64,000 nucleotides of DNA from an uncultured Alphaproteobacteria bacterium (GTDB lineage: Bacteria > Pseudomonadota > Alphaproteobacteria > HIMB59 > GCA-002718135): positions 28,419 through 92,418 of the forward strand of contig CACNLM010000006.1 of the NCBI GenBank assembly GCA_902621305.1. The letters run 5' to 3'. Of this stretch, positions 9,518-18,835 are shown in pieces; position 1 is the first letter of the stretch, and each line of letters opens with the position of its first letter. Position numbers and translations under genes: made by a program. The notes under the pieces were generated by a model that had not been told where the DNA came from, did not search any database, and was given only the letters and a program-made list of their open reading frames with translations.

Positions 9518-10810
9518 ATGATTCCTAGATATAATAGACCTAAAATTGAAAAGATTTGGTCATTAGAAAATAAATTTAAAATTTGGACAGAGATTGAGTG
9601 TTTGATTGCAGAAAAACAAGCATTGCTCGGCGTTATTCCAAAAAAAGCAGCAAAAGAAATAAGAAATAAAGCAAAATTTAATGTTAAAGAAATAGAAAAA
9701 ATTGAAAAAGATACAAAACATGATGTTGTTGCTTATATTAATAATGTAAGCAAATATATTGGTGACTCATCAAAGTATTTTCATTTTGGTGTAACATCAA
9801 GTGATATTATTGATACTTCATTTTCTGTACAACTTAAGCAAACCTCTGAAATAATAAGAAAAAGTTTAGTAGAATGTATTCAAAGTTTAAAAATCAAATC
9901 TAAAAAATATAAAGACACATTAATGATTGGACGAAGTCATGGGATACATGCTGAGCCTATTACTTTTGGATTAAAATTATCTTCTTTTTATTTTGAGTTT
10001 AAAAGAAATTTAAAAAGACTTGATCAGGCAATCAACGAAATATCTGTTTGTGCTATTTCTGGACCTGTTGGAACCTTTAATTCTATAGACCCTCGAGTTC
10101 AAGATTATGTGGCAAAAAAACTTAAACTAAATTCTGAAGATGTATCAACTCAAGTAATTCCAAGAGACAGGCATGCTTATTTTTTCTCAGTACTAGGGAT
10201 TTTAGCATCTTCTATTGAAAGATTTGCTGTGGAAATTCGAAATCTACAAAAAACAGAAGTATTAGAAGTTGAAGAAAGTTTTTCTTCTAACCAAAAAGGT
10301 TCTTCTGCAATGCCTCACAAACGTAATCCGGTTTTGAGTGAGAACTTAACAGGTATTTCACGATATATTAGAAGTGGTGTAATACCTTCTCTAGAAAATG
10401 TCGTACTTTGGCATGAAAGAGATATTAGTCATTCTAGTGTTGAAAGAATTATGACTCCAGATATTACAATTGCAACTGATTTTGCACTGAATCGTTTAAA
10501 TGGAATTATAAAGAATTTAAAAGTCTATCCAAAAAATATGTTGAAAAATTTGAATATGCTTGGAGGCTTACATAGAACTCACAATATTATGTTAAAATTA
10601 ATTGAAAAAGGACTGAAAAGACAACAAGCTTATAAAATTGTTCAAGAAAGTGCCATGGAAACATGGAATAATAATAAGAATTTTTCCCAAGTTTTTCAAA
10701 AAAATAAAGAATTAAATAAAATATTAAATTCAAAAGAAATCATGAAAATCATTAAAGATGATAATGATCTAAAGAAAATAGATTGGATTTTTAAAAATAA
10801 AATTAAATAG
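9518..10810 (+). CDS. purB: Adenylosuccinate lyase
   Basis: Cleaves SAICAR and adenylosuccinate in purine synthesis. 430 residues; fumarase-superfamily signature SSAMPHKRNP at about 262-271, HFGVTSSDIIDT near 88, and the TxxGRSHGIHAEP-like loop (MIGRSHGIHAEP) with catalytic histidine. Follows map by nine bases and precedes bolA by 37. In many alphaproteobacteria purC, purS, purQ and purL stand between purB and bolA-grxD; here they are absent. Confidence 0.97.
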   Translation: MIPRYNRPKIEKIWSLENKFKIWTEIECLIAEKQALLGVIPKKAAKEIRNKAKFNVKEIEKIEKDTKHDVVAYINNVSKYIGDSSKYFHFGVTSSDIIDTSFSVQLKQTSEIIRKSLVECIQSLKIKSKKYKDTLMIGRSHGIHAEPITFGLKLSSFYFEFKRNLKRLDQAINEISVCAISGPVGTFNSIDPRVQDYVAKKLKLNSEDVSTQVIPRDRHAYFFSVLGILASSIERFAVEIRNLQKTEVLEVEESFSSNQKGSSAMPHKRNPVLSENLTGISRYIRSGVIPSLENVVLWHERDISHSSVERIMTPDITIATDFALNRLNGIIKNLKVYPKNMLKNLNMLGGLHRTHNIMLKLIEKGLKRQQAYKIVQESAMETWNNNKNFSQVFQKNKELNKILNSKEIMKIIKDDNDLKKIDWIFKNKIK

Positions 10811-10847
10811 TCTTTATTTTTACTAATATCTGAACTATTTTATAGGT

Positions 10848-11078
10848 ATGCCAATGAGTGTTGAACAAATTGAACAATTTATTAAAGAAGCTATACCAGA
10901 TGCAACTGTTGAAATTGAAGATCTTAAAGGAGATGGTGATCATTACAGTGCTACAGTAACATCAAAATCTTTTTCTGGAAAAACAAGAGTAGAACAACAT
11001 AAAATGGTTTATGATGCTTTTAATGGTAAAATGGGTAGTGATTTGCACGCACTTAAGCTAAAAACTGTATCGGAGTAA
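10848..11078 (+). CDS. BolA-family protein
   Basis: 76-residue BolA-fold protein: EIEDLKGDGDHYSATVTSKSF followed by the VEQHKMVYDAF helix and HALKLKT strand, with the conserved histidine used to ligate a shared [2Fe-2S] cluster. BolA proteins pair with monothiol glutaredoxins for iron-sulphur trafficking or iron sensing, and the partner gene follows after two bases. A second ATG two codons in (10854) is an equally possible start. Confidence 0.92.
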   Translation: MPMSVEQIEQFIKEAIPDATVEIEDLKGDGDHYSATVTSKSFSGKTRVEQHKMVYDAFNGKMGSDLHALKLKTVSE

Positions 11079-11080
11079 TA

Positions 11081-11422
11081 ATGAATAATAATGACCATGT
11101 ATCTCAAAATATAGAAAATGAAATTAACTCTAATGATGTAATGCTTTTCATGAAGGGCACCCCTGTATTTCCAATGTGTGGATTTTCTGCAAGAGTAGTT
11201 GAAATATTAAATAAAGTAGGTGTTAAATTTGGAAGTGTGAATGTGTTAGAGAGTGACGAAATGAGAGAAGGTATTAAAATATATTCTAATTGGCCAACCA
11301 TACCACAACTTTATGTTAAGAAAGAATTTATAGGTGGTTGTGACATTATAACTGAAATGTTTGAAAGTGGCGAATTATTAGAATTATTAAACACAAATGG
11401 AATAGACGTAAACCCTTCATAG
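11081..11422 (+). CDS. grxD: Monothiol glutaredoxin (Grx4 type)
   Basis: 113 residues with the diagnostic CGFS active site in KGTPVFPMCGFSARVVEIL, followed by the WPTIPQLYV and GGCDIITEM motifs that bind glutathione. The family carries a glutathione-ligated [2Fe-2S] cluster and delivers it, often with BolA. Its position right behind the bolA-like gene supports the Grx-BolA complex. Starts two bases after bolA and is followed one base later by rarD. Confidence 0.95.
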   Translation: MNNNDHVSQNIENEINSNDVMLFMKGTPVFPMCGFSARVVEILNKVGVKFGSVNVLESDEMREGIKIYSNWPTIPQLYVKKEFIGGCDIITEMFESGELLELLNTNGIDVNPS

Positions 11423-11423
11423 A

Positions 11424-12323
11424 TTGTTAAATAATAGTTTTTCAAAAGGTGTAATATTTTCATGTATTGCATCAATTTTTTGGGGGCTTCCACAACCCCT
11501 TTTTTTTAATGAATTAAATCACGTTGAGACTATTGAAGTTGTAGCTCATAGAGGTTTCTGGTCGTTTATTTTTCTATTTTTATTATTAATTTTAGTCTCA
11601 AACTTAAGTGATTTTATTGAAATATTTAAATCTAGAAAAAGAATTTTTATTTTAACAATTACAGCTTTTCTTATTGCAGGTAACTGGGCAGGTTTTATTT
11701 ATTCTGTAGGGCAAGAAAGAGTTCAGGATGCATCAATGGGTTACTTTATTACTCCAATGATCAGTATTATTTTAGGTTATTTTTTTTTAAATGAAAAAAT
11801 AACTAAGCCTAAATTTGCATCTGTATGTCTTATGTTCTCAGGTGTATTATTCTTATTTATTAACCTGAAACAATTTCCATTCTTGATAATTTGGATTGGA
11901 ACCTCATGGGCAATATATGGATTATTAAGAAAACAAGTTAATATTAATCCTTCAATTGGTTTACTTTATGAAACTTTTATAATATCTTTAATATCTATCC
12001 CGTATTTAGCTTATTTATTTTGGCAAAATGAAAATAGTATTTTTAGTATTGATTTGAAGACATCATTATTTTTAATTCTAACAGGAGCTGTAACAATTTT
12101 TCCATTATTTTTTTTTAATTTGGGTTTAAAATTTATTCAATTAGGTCTTGCTGGAGCTTTATTTTACTTAGCACCAACATTTCATTTTATAACTTCAGTA
12201 TTTATTCTTAATGAAGAAATTTTACAAATTAAGTTAATATCATTTATAATTATTTGGATAGGAATAATAATTTATATTTATGATAGTTATAAAAAAGAAA
12301 TTATCTTGAATAATACTCAATAA
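11424..12323 (+). CDS. rarD: RarD-like EamA-family membrane transporter
   Basis: 299-residue hydrophobic protein with about ten predicted membrane helices in two EamA repeats. It shows the RarD pattern: [10 protein letters not shown] near the start, a VVAHRGFWS segment, [32 protein letters not shown], and [16 protein letters not shown]. Substrate unknown; RarD is named for chloramphenicol sensitivity. The start is a TTG one base after grxD, with no better start nearby. Its end overlaps convergent rpsD by 23 bases. Confidence 0.85.
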   Translation: MLNNSFSKGVIFSCIASIFWGLPQPLFFNELNHVETIEVVAHRGFWSFIFLFLLLILVSNLSDFIEIFKSRKRIFILTITAFLIAGNWAGFIYSVGQERVQDASMGYFITPMISIILGYFFLNEKITKPKFASVCLMFSGVLFLFINLKQFPFLIIWIGTSWAIYGLLRKQVNINPSIGLLYETFIISLISIPYLAYLFWQNENSIFSIDLKTSLFLILTGAVTIFPLFFFNLGLKFIQLGLAGALFYLAPTFHFITSVFILNEEILQIKLISFIIIWIGIIIYIYDSYKKEIILNNTQ

Positions 12324-12921
12324 CTAAATTAGGTTCCATAGTTACAGGATAAGGAACATCATGAATTAGAGGTGCTCTTAAAAAACGACCTTTCAACTCT
12401 TTTACATCAACTTCTAAGTATTCTGGAATTTCTCTTTCTTGAGAACTAATTGATTCTACAATTAAATTAATTTCTTTACTTTTATCTCTTATTGAGATTT
12501 CATCTCCGTCACTAACACTATAAGATGGAATGTTAACTCTTTTTCCATTGACCTTTACATGACCATGATTAACTAACTGTCTTGCAGAAAAAATTGTAGG
12601 TACAAATTTCATTCTATAGACTGTAGCATCTAATCTTCTTTCTAAAAGTTCAATTAATATCTGACTTGTATCACCTTTAATATTAGAAGCTTTTTTAAAA
12701 ATATTCCTAAATTGTTTTTCAGTTAAATCACCGTAATAAAATTTAAGTTTTTGCTTAGCAAATAACTGATTTCCATAATCTGATAGTTTCTTTCTTTGTC
12801 CCTGTACACCATGCTGACCAGGCTTTGAATTTCTTCTATTAAAGGGGCTTTTAGGTCTACCCCACAAGTTCACACCTAACCTTCTATCAATTTTGTATTT
12901 AGCGTTATGTCTTTTTGTCAT
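12301..12921 (-). CDS. rpsD: 30S ribosomal protein S4
   Basis: 206 residues, the usual length. It opens with the alphaproteobacterial form [23 protein letters not shown], carries the globular part ([20 protein letters not shown]), the S4 RNA-binding domain ([39 protein letters not shown], summarised) and ends LVIEYYSR. S4 nucleates 16S rRNA folding. It stands alone rather than in an alpha operon, 63 bases after trmJ. Confidence 0.98.
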   Translation of the reverse strand: MTKRHNAKYKIDRRLGVNLWGRPKSPFNRRNSKPGQHGVQGQRKKLSDYGNQLFAKQKLKFYYGDLTEKQFRNIFKKASNIKGDTSQILIELLERRLDATVYRMKFVPTIFSARQLVNHGHVKVNGKRVNIPSYSVSDGDEISIRDKSKEINLIVESISSQEREIPEYLEVDVKELKGRFLRAPLIHDVPYPVTMEPNLVIEYYSR

Positions 12922-12984
12922 TAATATGAGGGCTATATAGTGATTTAAAGTACTATGTCAAATTTAATATATTCAATTTTTGGC

Positions 12985-13695
12985 TTATTTATTAAGTTTT
13001 TTAGTAATTCCCCATAATGTCTGCAATTCTTTCTTTGTGAGAGGGATTTTTGTGAAAATACTATAAATATTATTTTTCATACTTTCTTTTTTTTCACTTG
13101 GAGTAAAAAATTTTTTATTTTCAAGTTTCTCAATCACATAATTTAAGAATTTAGATAATTGGTATTTACTAATAATATCTTTTTCAATTGAAATAGAATT
13201 AGTAATTTTTAAATTATTCAGTTCAAATAATTTATAACTTAAAACTGTAACTGCATGAGAAAGGTTTAATGAATTACTTTTTCTACTTGTTTCAATAGTA
13301 AAAATAATATCAGATAATCTCAAATCCTCATTTGAAAGTCCTGAATTTTCAGGACCAAAAAGTATTGCTGTTTTTTTATTAACAATAATTTTTCTTTTAA
13401 TGAATTTAAAATCGTTAGTAGATTTTTTTTCCAAATATCTTCTTCTATTCGTTGTGGCCACAACATAAGAAAAGTTAGAAAGTGCAATTTCTAAATTATC
13501 ATAAACTTTAATATTCTTAATAATTTTCGTTGCTTTTTTTGCTGCATTTATTGATTTATTGTTTAACCATTTATCTCTTGGTGAAACAACAATTAGATCT
13601 TTTAAACCAAAGTTGTGCATAACACGAGCAACCATTCCAATATTTTCAGGAAGTTGGGGTCTAACTAAAATTATGCTTGGATTTTTTGAAGTCAA
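12985..13695 (-). CDS. trmJ: TrmJ-like tRNA 2'-O-methyltransferase (SpoU/TrmH superfamily)
   Basis: 236 residues with the three SPOUT motifs in order: RPQLPENIGMVARVMHNFGL, ILFGPENSGLSNEDL, and SLNLSHAVTVLSYKL. TrmJ methylates the ribose of position 32 in several tRNAs. The C-terminal helical extension (IYSIFTKIPLTKKELQTLWGI) fits TrmJ more than the smaller TrmL. Its ATG overlaps the cimA stop by four bases (ATGA). Confidence 0.88.
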   Translation of the reverse strand: MTSKNPSIILVRPQLPENIGMVARVMHNFGLKDLIVVSPRDKWLNNKSINAAKKATKIIKNIKVYDNLEIALSNFSYVVATTNRRRYLEKKSTNDFKFIKRKIIVNKKTAILFGPENSGLSNEDLRLSDIIFTIETSRKSNSLNLSHAVTVLSYKLFELNNLKITNSISIEKDIISKYQLSKFLNYVIEKLENKKFFTPSEKKESMKNNIYSIFTKIPLTKKELQTLWGITKKLNK

Positions 13696-15278
13696 TTTTT
13701 ATTCTTTAAATCATTTAATAGCTTAAAAGTAATGCTATCAAAAATAGCGCTATAAGATGCATCAATAATATTTGGAGAAACGCCAATAGTTGTCCAATGT
13801 GTATTAGTGGAATCAGATGATTCAATTAAAACTCTTGTGATTGCACCAGTACCTTTTTCTGATGAAAGAATCATAACTTTGTAATCAGTTAACTTTAAAT
13901 CTTTGAGATCAGGATAATAATCAATTAGGGCTTTTCTTAATGCACTATCAATAGCATTTACTGGACCATTTCCAGTACCCACTGTCATCATATTTGAATC
14001 TTTAACTTTTAAAAATACTGTAGCCTCTGCTTCAGTAACAATTTCACCTTTAGCATTCCATCTTCTTTCATCTGTGACTCTAAATTTTTCTAAGTTATAA
14101 AAATCCTCAAAATGACCAAGGTGACGTCTAACTAATAATTCAAAACTAGCTAAAGCAGTATCAAATGAATATCCTTCTGATTCTTTTTCCTTGATAATCT
14201 CTAAGATATTGTTGATTTCATTTGTAGGCAAATCAATATTAATCTTATTTAATTGATTTAATATATTAGATCTTCCTGCCTGATTAGAAATTACAACGTT
14301 TCTAGAATTACCAACCATTTCTGGCTCAATATGTTCATAAGTTGAGGAATTTTTTTCTATTGCAGATGCATGCAATCCACCTTTATGAGAGAAAGCATGA
14401 TCTCCAACATATGGAGCATTTTTTCTTGAAGGCATGTTAAGAATATCATTTAATGTTCTAGAAATATGAATTAAATTTTTTAATTTATCTTTTGAAATAT
14501 TTGTTTTATATTTTGTTTTTAGAACCAAAGATGGAATTAAGGAAATTAAATTAGTATTTCCACATCTTTCTCCTAGACCATTTATTGTTCCCTGTATCTG
14601 TCTTGCTCCAGCATTAATAGCTGCTAATGCATTTGCAACTGCATTATCAGTGTCATTATGAGCATGTATACCAACATTTTGACCTGGTATAACTTTTACT
14701 ACTTCTGAAACAATATTGTAAATTTCATCTGGAAGAGTTCCCCCATTTGTATCACAAAGAACAACCCATCTTGCACCAGCGTCGTACGCTGCTTTAACAC
14801 AACTCAATGCAAACTCTTTATTTTCTTTAAAGCCATCAAAAAAATGTTCTGCATCAAAAATTGGCTCTTTGTTTTTATTTTTTATTGAATGAATAGTATC
14901 ACTTATCATTTTTAAATTTTCATCCTCAGATATTTCTAAAGCATTTTTTACATGAAATGATGATGATTTACCTACAATACAAACACAACTTGCGCTTGAA
15001 TTAATAAGTGCATTTAATCCTGGATCGTTATCTGCGCTTCTACCTGGTCTTCTTGTCATACCAAAGGCAGTCAATTTACTATTTGAAAATTTTGTATTTC
15101 TTGAAAAAAAATCATTATCGGTAGGATTTGCTCCCGGCCATCCACCTTCAATGTAATCTATTCCTAAATCATCAAGATGTTGGGATATATTCATTTTATC
15201 ACTAACAGAAAAATTAACTCCTGTTGTTTGCTGACCATCTCTAAGTGTGGTATCGAATAAATATACTTTTTCTTCCAT
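13692..15278 (-). CDS. cimA: Citramalate synthase
   Basis: 528 residues of the LeuA-like DRE-TIM family: LFDTTLRDGQQTTGVNFS at the N-terminus, metal-binding HAHNDTDNAVANA and GTINGLGERCGN, then a C-terminal regulatory domain. The catalytic part matches the long citramalate synthase subgroup rather than isopropylmalate synthase: GGWPGANPTDNDFF and the HKGGLHASAIEKN segment. Condensing pyruvate with acetyl-CoA gives citramalate, entering isoleucine synthesis without threonine deaminase. Overlaps trmJ by four bases; 38 bases after gltX. Confidence 0.9.
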   Translation of the reverse strand: MEEKVYLFDTTLRDGQQTTGVNFSVSDKMNISQHLDDLGIDYIEGGWPGANPTDNDFFSRNTKFSNSKLTAFGMTRRPGRSADNDPGLNALINSSASCVCIVGKSSSFHVKNALEISEDENLKMISDTIHSIKNKNKEPIFDAEHFFDGFKENKEFALSCVKAAYDAGARWVVLCDTNGGTLPDEIYNIVSEVVKVIPGQNVGIHAHNDTDNAVANALAAINAGARQIQGTINGLGERCGNTNLISLIPSLVLKTKYKTNISKDKLKNLIHISRTLNDILNMPSRKNAPYVGDHAFSHKGGLHASAIEKNSSTYEHIEPEMVGNSRNVVISNQAGRSNILNQLNKINIDLPTNEINNILEIIKEKESEGYSFDTALASFELLVRRHLGHFEDFYNLEKFRVTDERRWNAKGEIVTEAEATVFLKVKDSNMMTVGTGNGPVNAIDSALRKALIDYYPDLKDLKLTDYKVMILSSEKGTGAITRVLIESSDSTNTHWTTIGVSPNIIDASYSAIFDSITFKLLNDLKNKN

Positions 15279-15316
15279 AATTACTAGATCGCTAATAGAG
15301 TATAAATTAAAATTTA

Positions 15317-16651
15317 CTAGATTTTTCCAAGTTTTTGCAAGATTTCGTCTCTATCAAATAATGGTAGTAGATATTTTAATTCGGGTCCATGAGATTTTCC
15401 TGTCAAAATCAACCTCAAAGGCATAAATAAATCTTTTCCTTTAAGCCCAGTTTTTTTGTTAATTTTTGATGTCCAATGATCCCATGTTGTTTCATCAAAA
15501 GGATCCTCGGGTAATTCATCAACTGCCGTATTAATAAAATTATCATCAATATTTAAATCTTTAGCATTATTTATTTTTGTAATTACTTCTTCCCATTCTT
15601 TAGCTTGATTAACAAATGAAATATTATTTTTAATAAAACGCCAAAAACTCTCTTTTTGAAAATTAGATTTTATATTTTTTAACTTATGACTAATCTCATT
15701 ATAACTAAATAATTTAATGGTATTTTCATTAAGATTTCTTAAGGATTCAATTGAAAATTTAGCAGAAGATCTAGATAAACTTTGAATATCAAATTTTTGT
15801 ACTATTTCATTTAAATCTTTTATTGGATCAATATTACTGCTCGAACCAATAAAAAGAAAATAATTAAGTAAAGATATATTTTCGTACCCTTCATCTCTAA
15901 AATTTTCAATTGAAAGACTTCCAAGTCTTTTGCTAAAACCCTTACCAGTTTCATCAACTAAGAATGGATGATGAGCAAATGATGGAATAGAAGATTCAAG
16001 AGCATTAAAAATTTGAATATGATAAGCAGTATTAGCTATATGATCTTCCCCTCTAATAATATGCGTAATTTTTTCTTCAATATCATCAATGACTGAAGGT
16101 AAATGGTATAACAATGTTCCATCAGCTCTAATTAAAACAGGATCACTTAAATTTTTTGCATCAAATGAAACATCTCCTTTAATAATATCTTTCCAACTAA
16201 TATTTTCATCGTCTAATTTGAATCTCCAATGAGGTTGCATTCCAGATTCTATTTTTTTTTCTACTTCTTCATCACTTAGATTTAATGATGATCTATCATA
16301 AATAGGTGGTTTCCCAGATGATAACAAAGATTTTTTCTTTAAAGCTAATTCCTCTTCTGTTTCAAAACATGGATAAAGCCTTTTCTTTTGTTTTAGAATT
16401 TGGATTTTTTCATTGTATATATGTTGTCTAGAGGACTGATTAAAAGTGTAACTCCAATTTAATCCAAGCCATGAAAGATCATCTTTGATACTTGTTTCAA
16501 AATCTTTAGAACTCCTATTAGTATCAGTATCATCAATTCTTAATACAAACTCACCTTGATTTTTTTTACAAAAAATCCAATTCAAAATTGCTGATCTAGC
16601 ATTACCGATATGTATTTTTCCTGTAGGGCTAGGAGCAAACCTACACTTCAT
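15317..16651 (-). CDS. gltX: Glutamyl-tRNA synthetase
   Basis: 444-residue class I synthetase: APSPTGKIHIGNARSA with HIGN at 14-17, and the KMSKS-type loop FSKRLGS near residue 240. Also seen are the IRGEDHIANTAYHIQI and SFAHHPFLVDETGKG motifs. Charges tRNA-Glu, and in alphaproteobacteria one of two paralogues commonly also misacylates tRNA-Gln for amidotransferase repair. Begins one base after nadE. Confidence 0.96.
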   Translation of the reverse strand: MKCRFAPSPTGKIHIGNARSAILNWIFCKKNQGEFVLRIDDTDTNRSSKDFETSIKDDLSWLGLNWSYTFNQSSRQHIYNEKIQILKQKKRLYPCFETEEELALKKKSLLSSGKPPIYDRSSLNLSDEEVEKKIESGMQPHWRFKLDDENISWKDIIKGDVSFDAKNLSDPVLIRADGTLLYHLPSVIDDIEEKITHIIRGEDHIANTAYHIQIFNALESSIPSFAHHPFLVDETGKGFSKRLGSLSIENFRDEGYENISLLNYFLFIGSSSNIDPIKDLNEIVQKFDIQSLSRSSAKFSIESLRNLNENTIKLFSYNEISHKLKNIKSNFQKESFWRFIKNNISFVNQAKEWEEVITKINNAKDLNIDDNFINTAVDELPEDPFDETTWDHWTSKINKKTGLKGKDLFMPLRLILTGKSHGPELKYLLPLFDRDEILQKLGKI

Positions 16652-16652
16652 A

Positions 16653-17393
16653 TTATTCTTTAGGAATTTCGCAAACAGGAATAGGCTTCATCTTATGAAG
16701 ATTTGGCTTTCTAATTTCTTCATATCTACTGTAGTATTCACTAGACTTATTTTCCATTGCTTCTTCTAATTGCTTATATGAAAGACCAAGCTGGCTTTCA
16801 TCATTTCTACTATCATCCCATAAACCATCTGTCGGTGCTGCGCTAATAATATCTTTTATAACCCCAATTTCTTCGGCTAATTCCCACACCTCAGTTTTAG
16901 TACAATCTGCTATTGGAGATATATCTACGCCTCCATCACCATATTTTGTATAAAATCCAACACCAAAATCTTCAACTTTATTTCCAGTACCAACAACTAT
17001 ACCACTATTACTTTGAGCTATTTGGTATAGAGTTACCATTCTTAGTCTAGATCTTGAATTTGCAAAAGCTAACTCACTATCAAAATTTTGCATCGTATTT
17101 TGAAATGTTTTAAAAACATTATCTAGCTCGATTATTTTTGTTTCTACATTTGGGTAATTTTGCTCTAAAAATTCTAAATGTCTTAAACTTAAATCATGTT
17201 GTGATGAATTTTGCTTAATAGGCATTGAAACAGCTATAGTTTTTAAACCAGTTTGAGCACATAAGGTGCTAGTAAGAGCTGAGTCAACTCCTCCTGACAC
17301 TCCTATTACTAGTGTAGTTGGATTAGTATTTATAGATTTAGCGTAATCTTTAATCCAATTAGAAATGTATATAATTTTATCTTTTGAATTCAT
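16653..17393 (-). CDS. nadE: NAD+ synthase (ammonia-dependent type)
   Basis: 246 residues, N-type ATP pyrophosphatase: PP-loop SGGVDSAL beginning at residue 33, the GTGNKVEDFGVGFYTKYGDGG substrate loop, ISPIADCTKTEVWELA, and PTDGLWDD. Amidates deamido-NAD. No N-terminal nitrilase (glutaminase) domain is present, so it uses ammonia or a separate donor. Lies between aroG (21-base gap) and gltX (one-base gap). Confidence 0.95.
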   Translation of the reverse strand: MNSKDKIIYISNWIKDYAKSINTNPTTLVIGVSGGVDSALTSTLCAQTGLKTIAVSMPIKQNSSQHDLSLRHLEFLEQNYPNVETKIIELDNVFKTFQNTMQNFDSELAFANSRSRLRMVTLYQIAQSNSGIVVGTGNKVEDFGVGFYTKYGDGGVDISPIADCTKTEVWELAEEIGVIKDIISAAPTDGLWDDSRNDESQLGLSYKQLEEAMENKSSEYYSRYEEIRKPNLHKMKPIPVCEIPKE

Positions 17394-17414
17394 AAGTAAT
17401 ATATAAATATAAAT

Positions 17415-18788
17415 TTATAAATTTGAAGATTGCTTTGAGAACAATTTTTCTTCTTTTAAAAAATCTGATAATAAAAAAGCCAATTCTAGAGACTGCGAGG
17501 CATTTAGTCTCGGATCGCAATATGTATGATATCTATTTTTTAGATCTTCATCTGTTATTTCTTGAAGACCTCCCATACATTCTGTAACATCTTGACCAGT
17601 CATTTCTAAATGGACGCCGCCTGGATAAGTTCCTTCGCTTCTGTGAATTTGAAAAAATTGCTGAATTTCAGAAATTATATCTTTTAATGGCCTAGTTTTA
17701 AAACCCGTGTTAGATTTGATAGTATTTCCATGCATAGGGTCACAAGTCCAAACTACATTTTTACCAGTTGAATTAACTGATCTTATTATTTTTGGAAGTA
17801 TTCTACTAACTTTTTCATGACCCATTCTACATATCAGCGTTATTTTTCCAGACTCATTATTTGGATTCAACACATCTAATATCTTTAATAGTTCTTCTGT
17901 CTTTGTGCTTGGACCCACTTTAATACCTATAGGGTTCTCAATACCTCGTAAAAATTCAATATGTGCTCCATCAAGTTGTCGTGTTCTGTCACCTACCCAC
18001 AACATGTGAGCTGAAACATCGTACCACTTACCTGAAGTACTATCTATTCTTGTTAATGCTTCCTCATATTGAAGAAGTAAAGCTTCATGACTTGTAAAGA
18101 AGTCTGTTTCATTTAATTGTCTTACACTGTTTCCATTTATTCCACATGCCTCCATAAAAGATAAGCATTCGTCAATTCTAGAAGATATCTCTCTAAATTT
18201 AGCAGCATTCTCACCTTTAACAAAATTTAGGTTCCATTGATGTATTTTATTTAAATTAGCAAAACCGCCCTGAGAAAAAGCTCTTAAAAGATTAAGTGTA
18301 GATGCAGACTGATTGTAAGCCTGAATTAATCTATCTGGATTAGGATCTCTGTCTTTTTGATTGAAGTCTATCCCATTAATTATATCGCCTTTATAAGACT
18401 CAAGTTCTAAATCATTAATAACTTCTGTGGCAGATGATCTTGGCTTTGCAAACTGTCCAGCAATTCTTCCTACTTTAACAATTGGACAAGAAGCGCCAAA
18501 CGTTAATACAACAGCCATTTGTAAAATAACTTTAAATGTATCTCTAATATTATCTGGATGAAAATCTGCAAAACTTTCTGCACAATCTCCACCTTGTAAT
18601 AAAAAAGCATTTCCGTTTGAAACTTCTCCAAGTTTCTTTTTTAACAGTCTCGCTTCTCCAGCAAAAACTAAAGGCGGATATTTAGAAATTTCGTTTAGAG
18701 TTTTATTTAGATGATCTTCATTCTGATAATTTGGCATATGAAGAGCATCTTTATTTCTCCAACTATTTGGTGACCATTTATCGCTCAT
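17415..18788 (-). CDS. aroG: Class II DAHP synthase (3-deoxy-7-phosphoheptulonate synthase)
   Basis: Condenses phosphoenolpyruvate and erythrose-4-phosphate, the first shikimate step. 457 residues of the plant-like class II family: WSPNSWRNKDALHMPNY start, AFLLQGGDCAESF, KVGRIAGQFAKPRSS, SAHMLWVGDRTRQLDGAH, VWTCDPMHGNT and YPGGVHLEMTGQDVTECMGG. The identification is clear; the allosteric pattern cannot be read. Part of a minus-strand series of anabolic genes. Confidence 0.95.
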   Translation of the reverse strand: MSDKWSPNSWRNKDALHMPNYQNEDHLNKTLNEISKYPPLVFAGEARLLKKKLGEVSNGNAFLLQGGDCAESFADFHPDNIRDTFKVILQMAVVLTFGASCPIVKVGRIAGQFAKPRSSATEVINDLELESYKGDIINGIDFNQKDRDPNPDRLIQAYNQSASTLNLLRAFSQGGFANLNKIHQWNLNFVKGENAAKFREISSRIDECLSFMEACGINGNSVRQLNETDFFTSHEALLLQYEEALTRIDSTSGKWYDVSAHMLWVGDRTRQLDGAHIEFLRGIENPIGIKVGPSTKTEELLKILDVLNPNNESGKITLICRMGHEKVSRILPKIIRSVNSTGKNVVWTCDPMHGNTIKSNTGFKTRPLKDIISEIQQFFQIHRSEGTYPGGVHLEMTGQDVTECMGGLQEITDEDLKNRYHTYCDPRLNASQSLELAFLLSDFLKEEKLFSKQSSNL

Positions 18789-18835
18789 AATTTGAAAAGG
18801 CTCATAAACCCTAATATATCTTGAAACAAGGGTTA

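Noticed and set aside
18789..18835. Possible hairpin AACCCT/AGGGTT between glmU and aroG
   Set aside because: Only six pairs with a 16-base loop and no T-run; the genes are on the same strand and probably co-transcribed.
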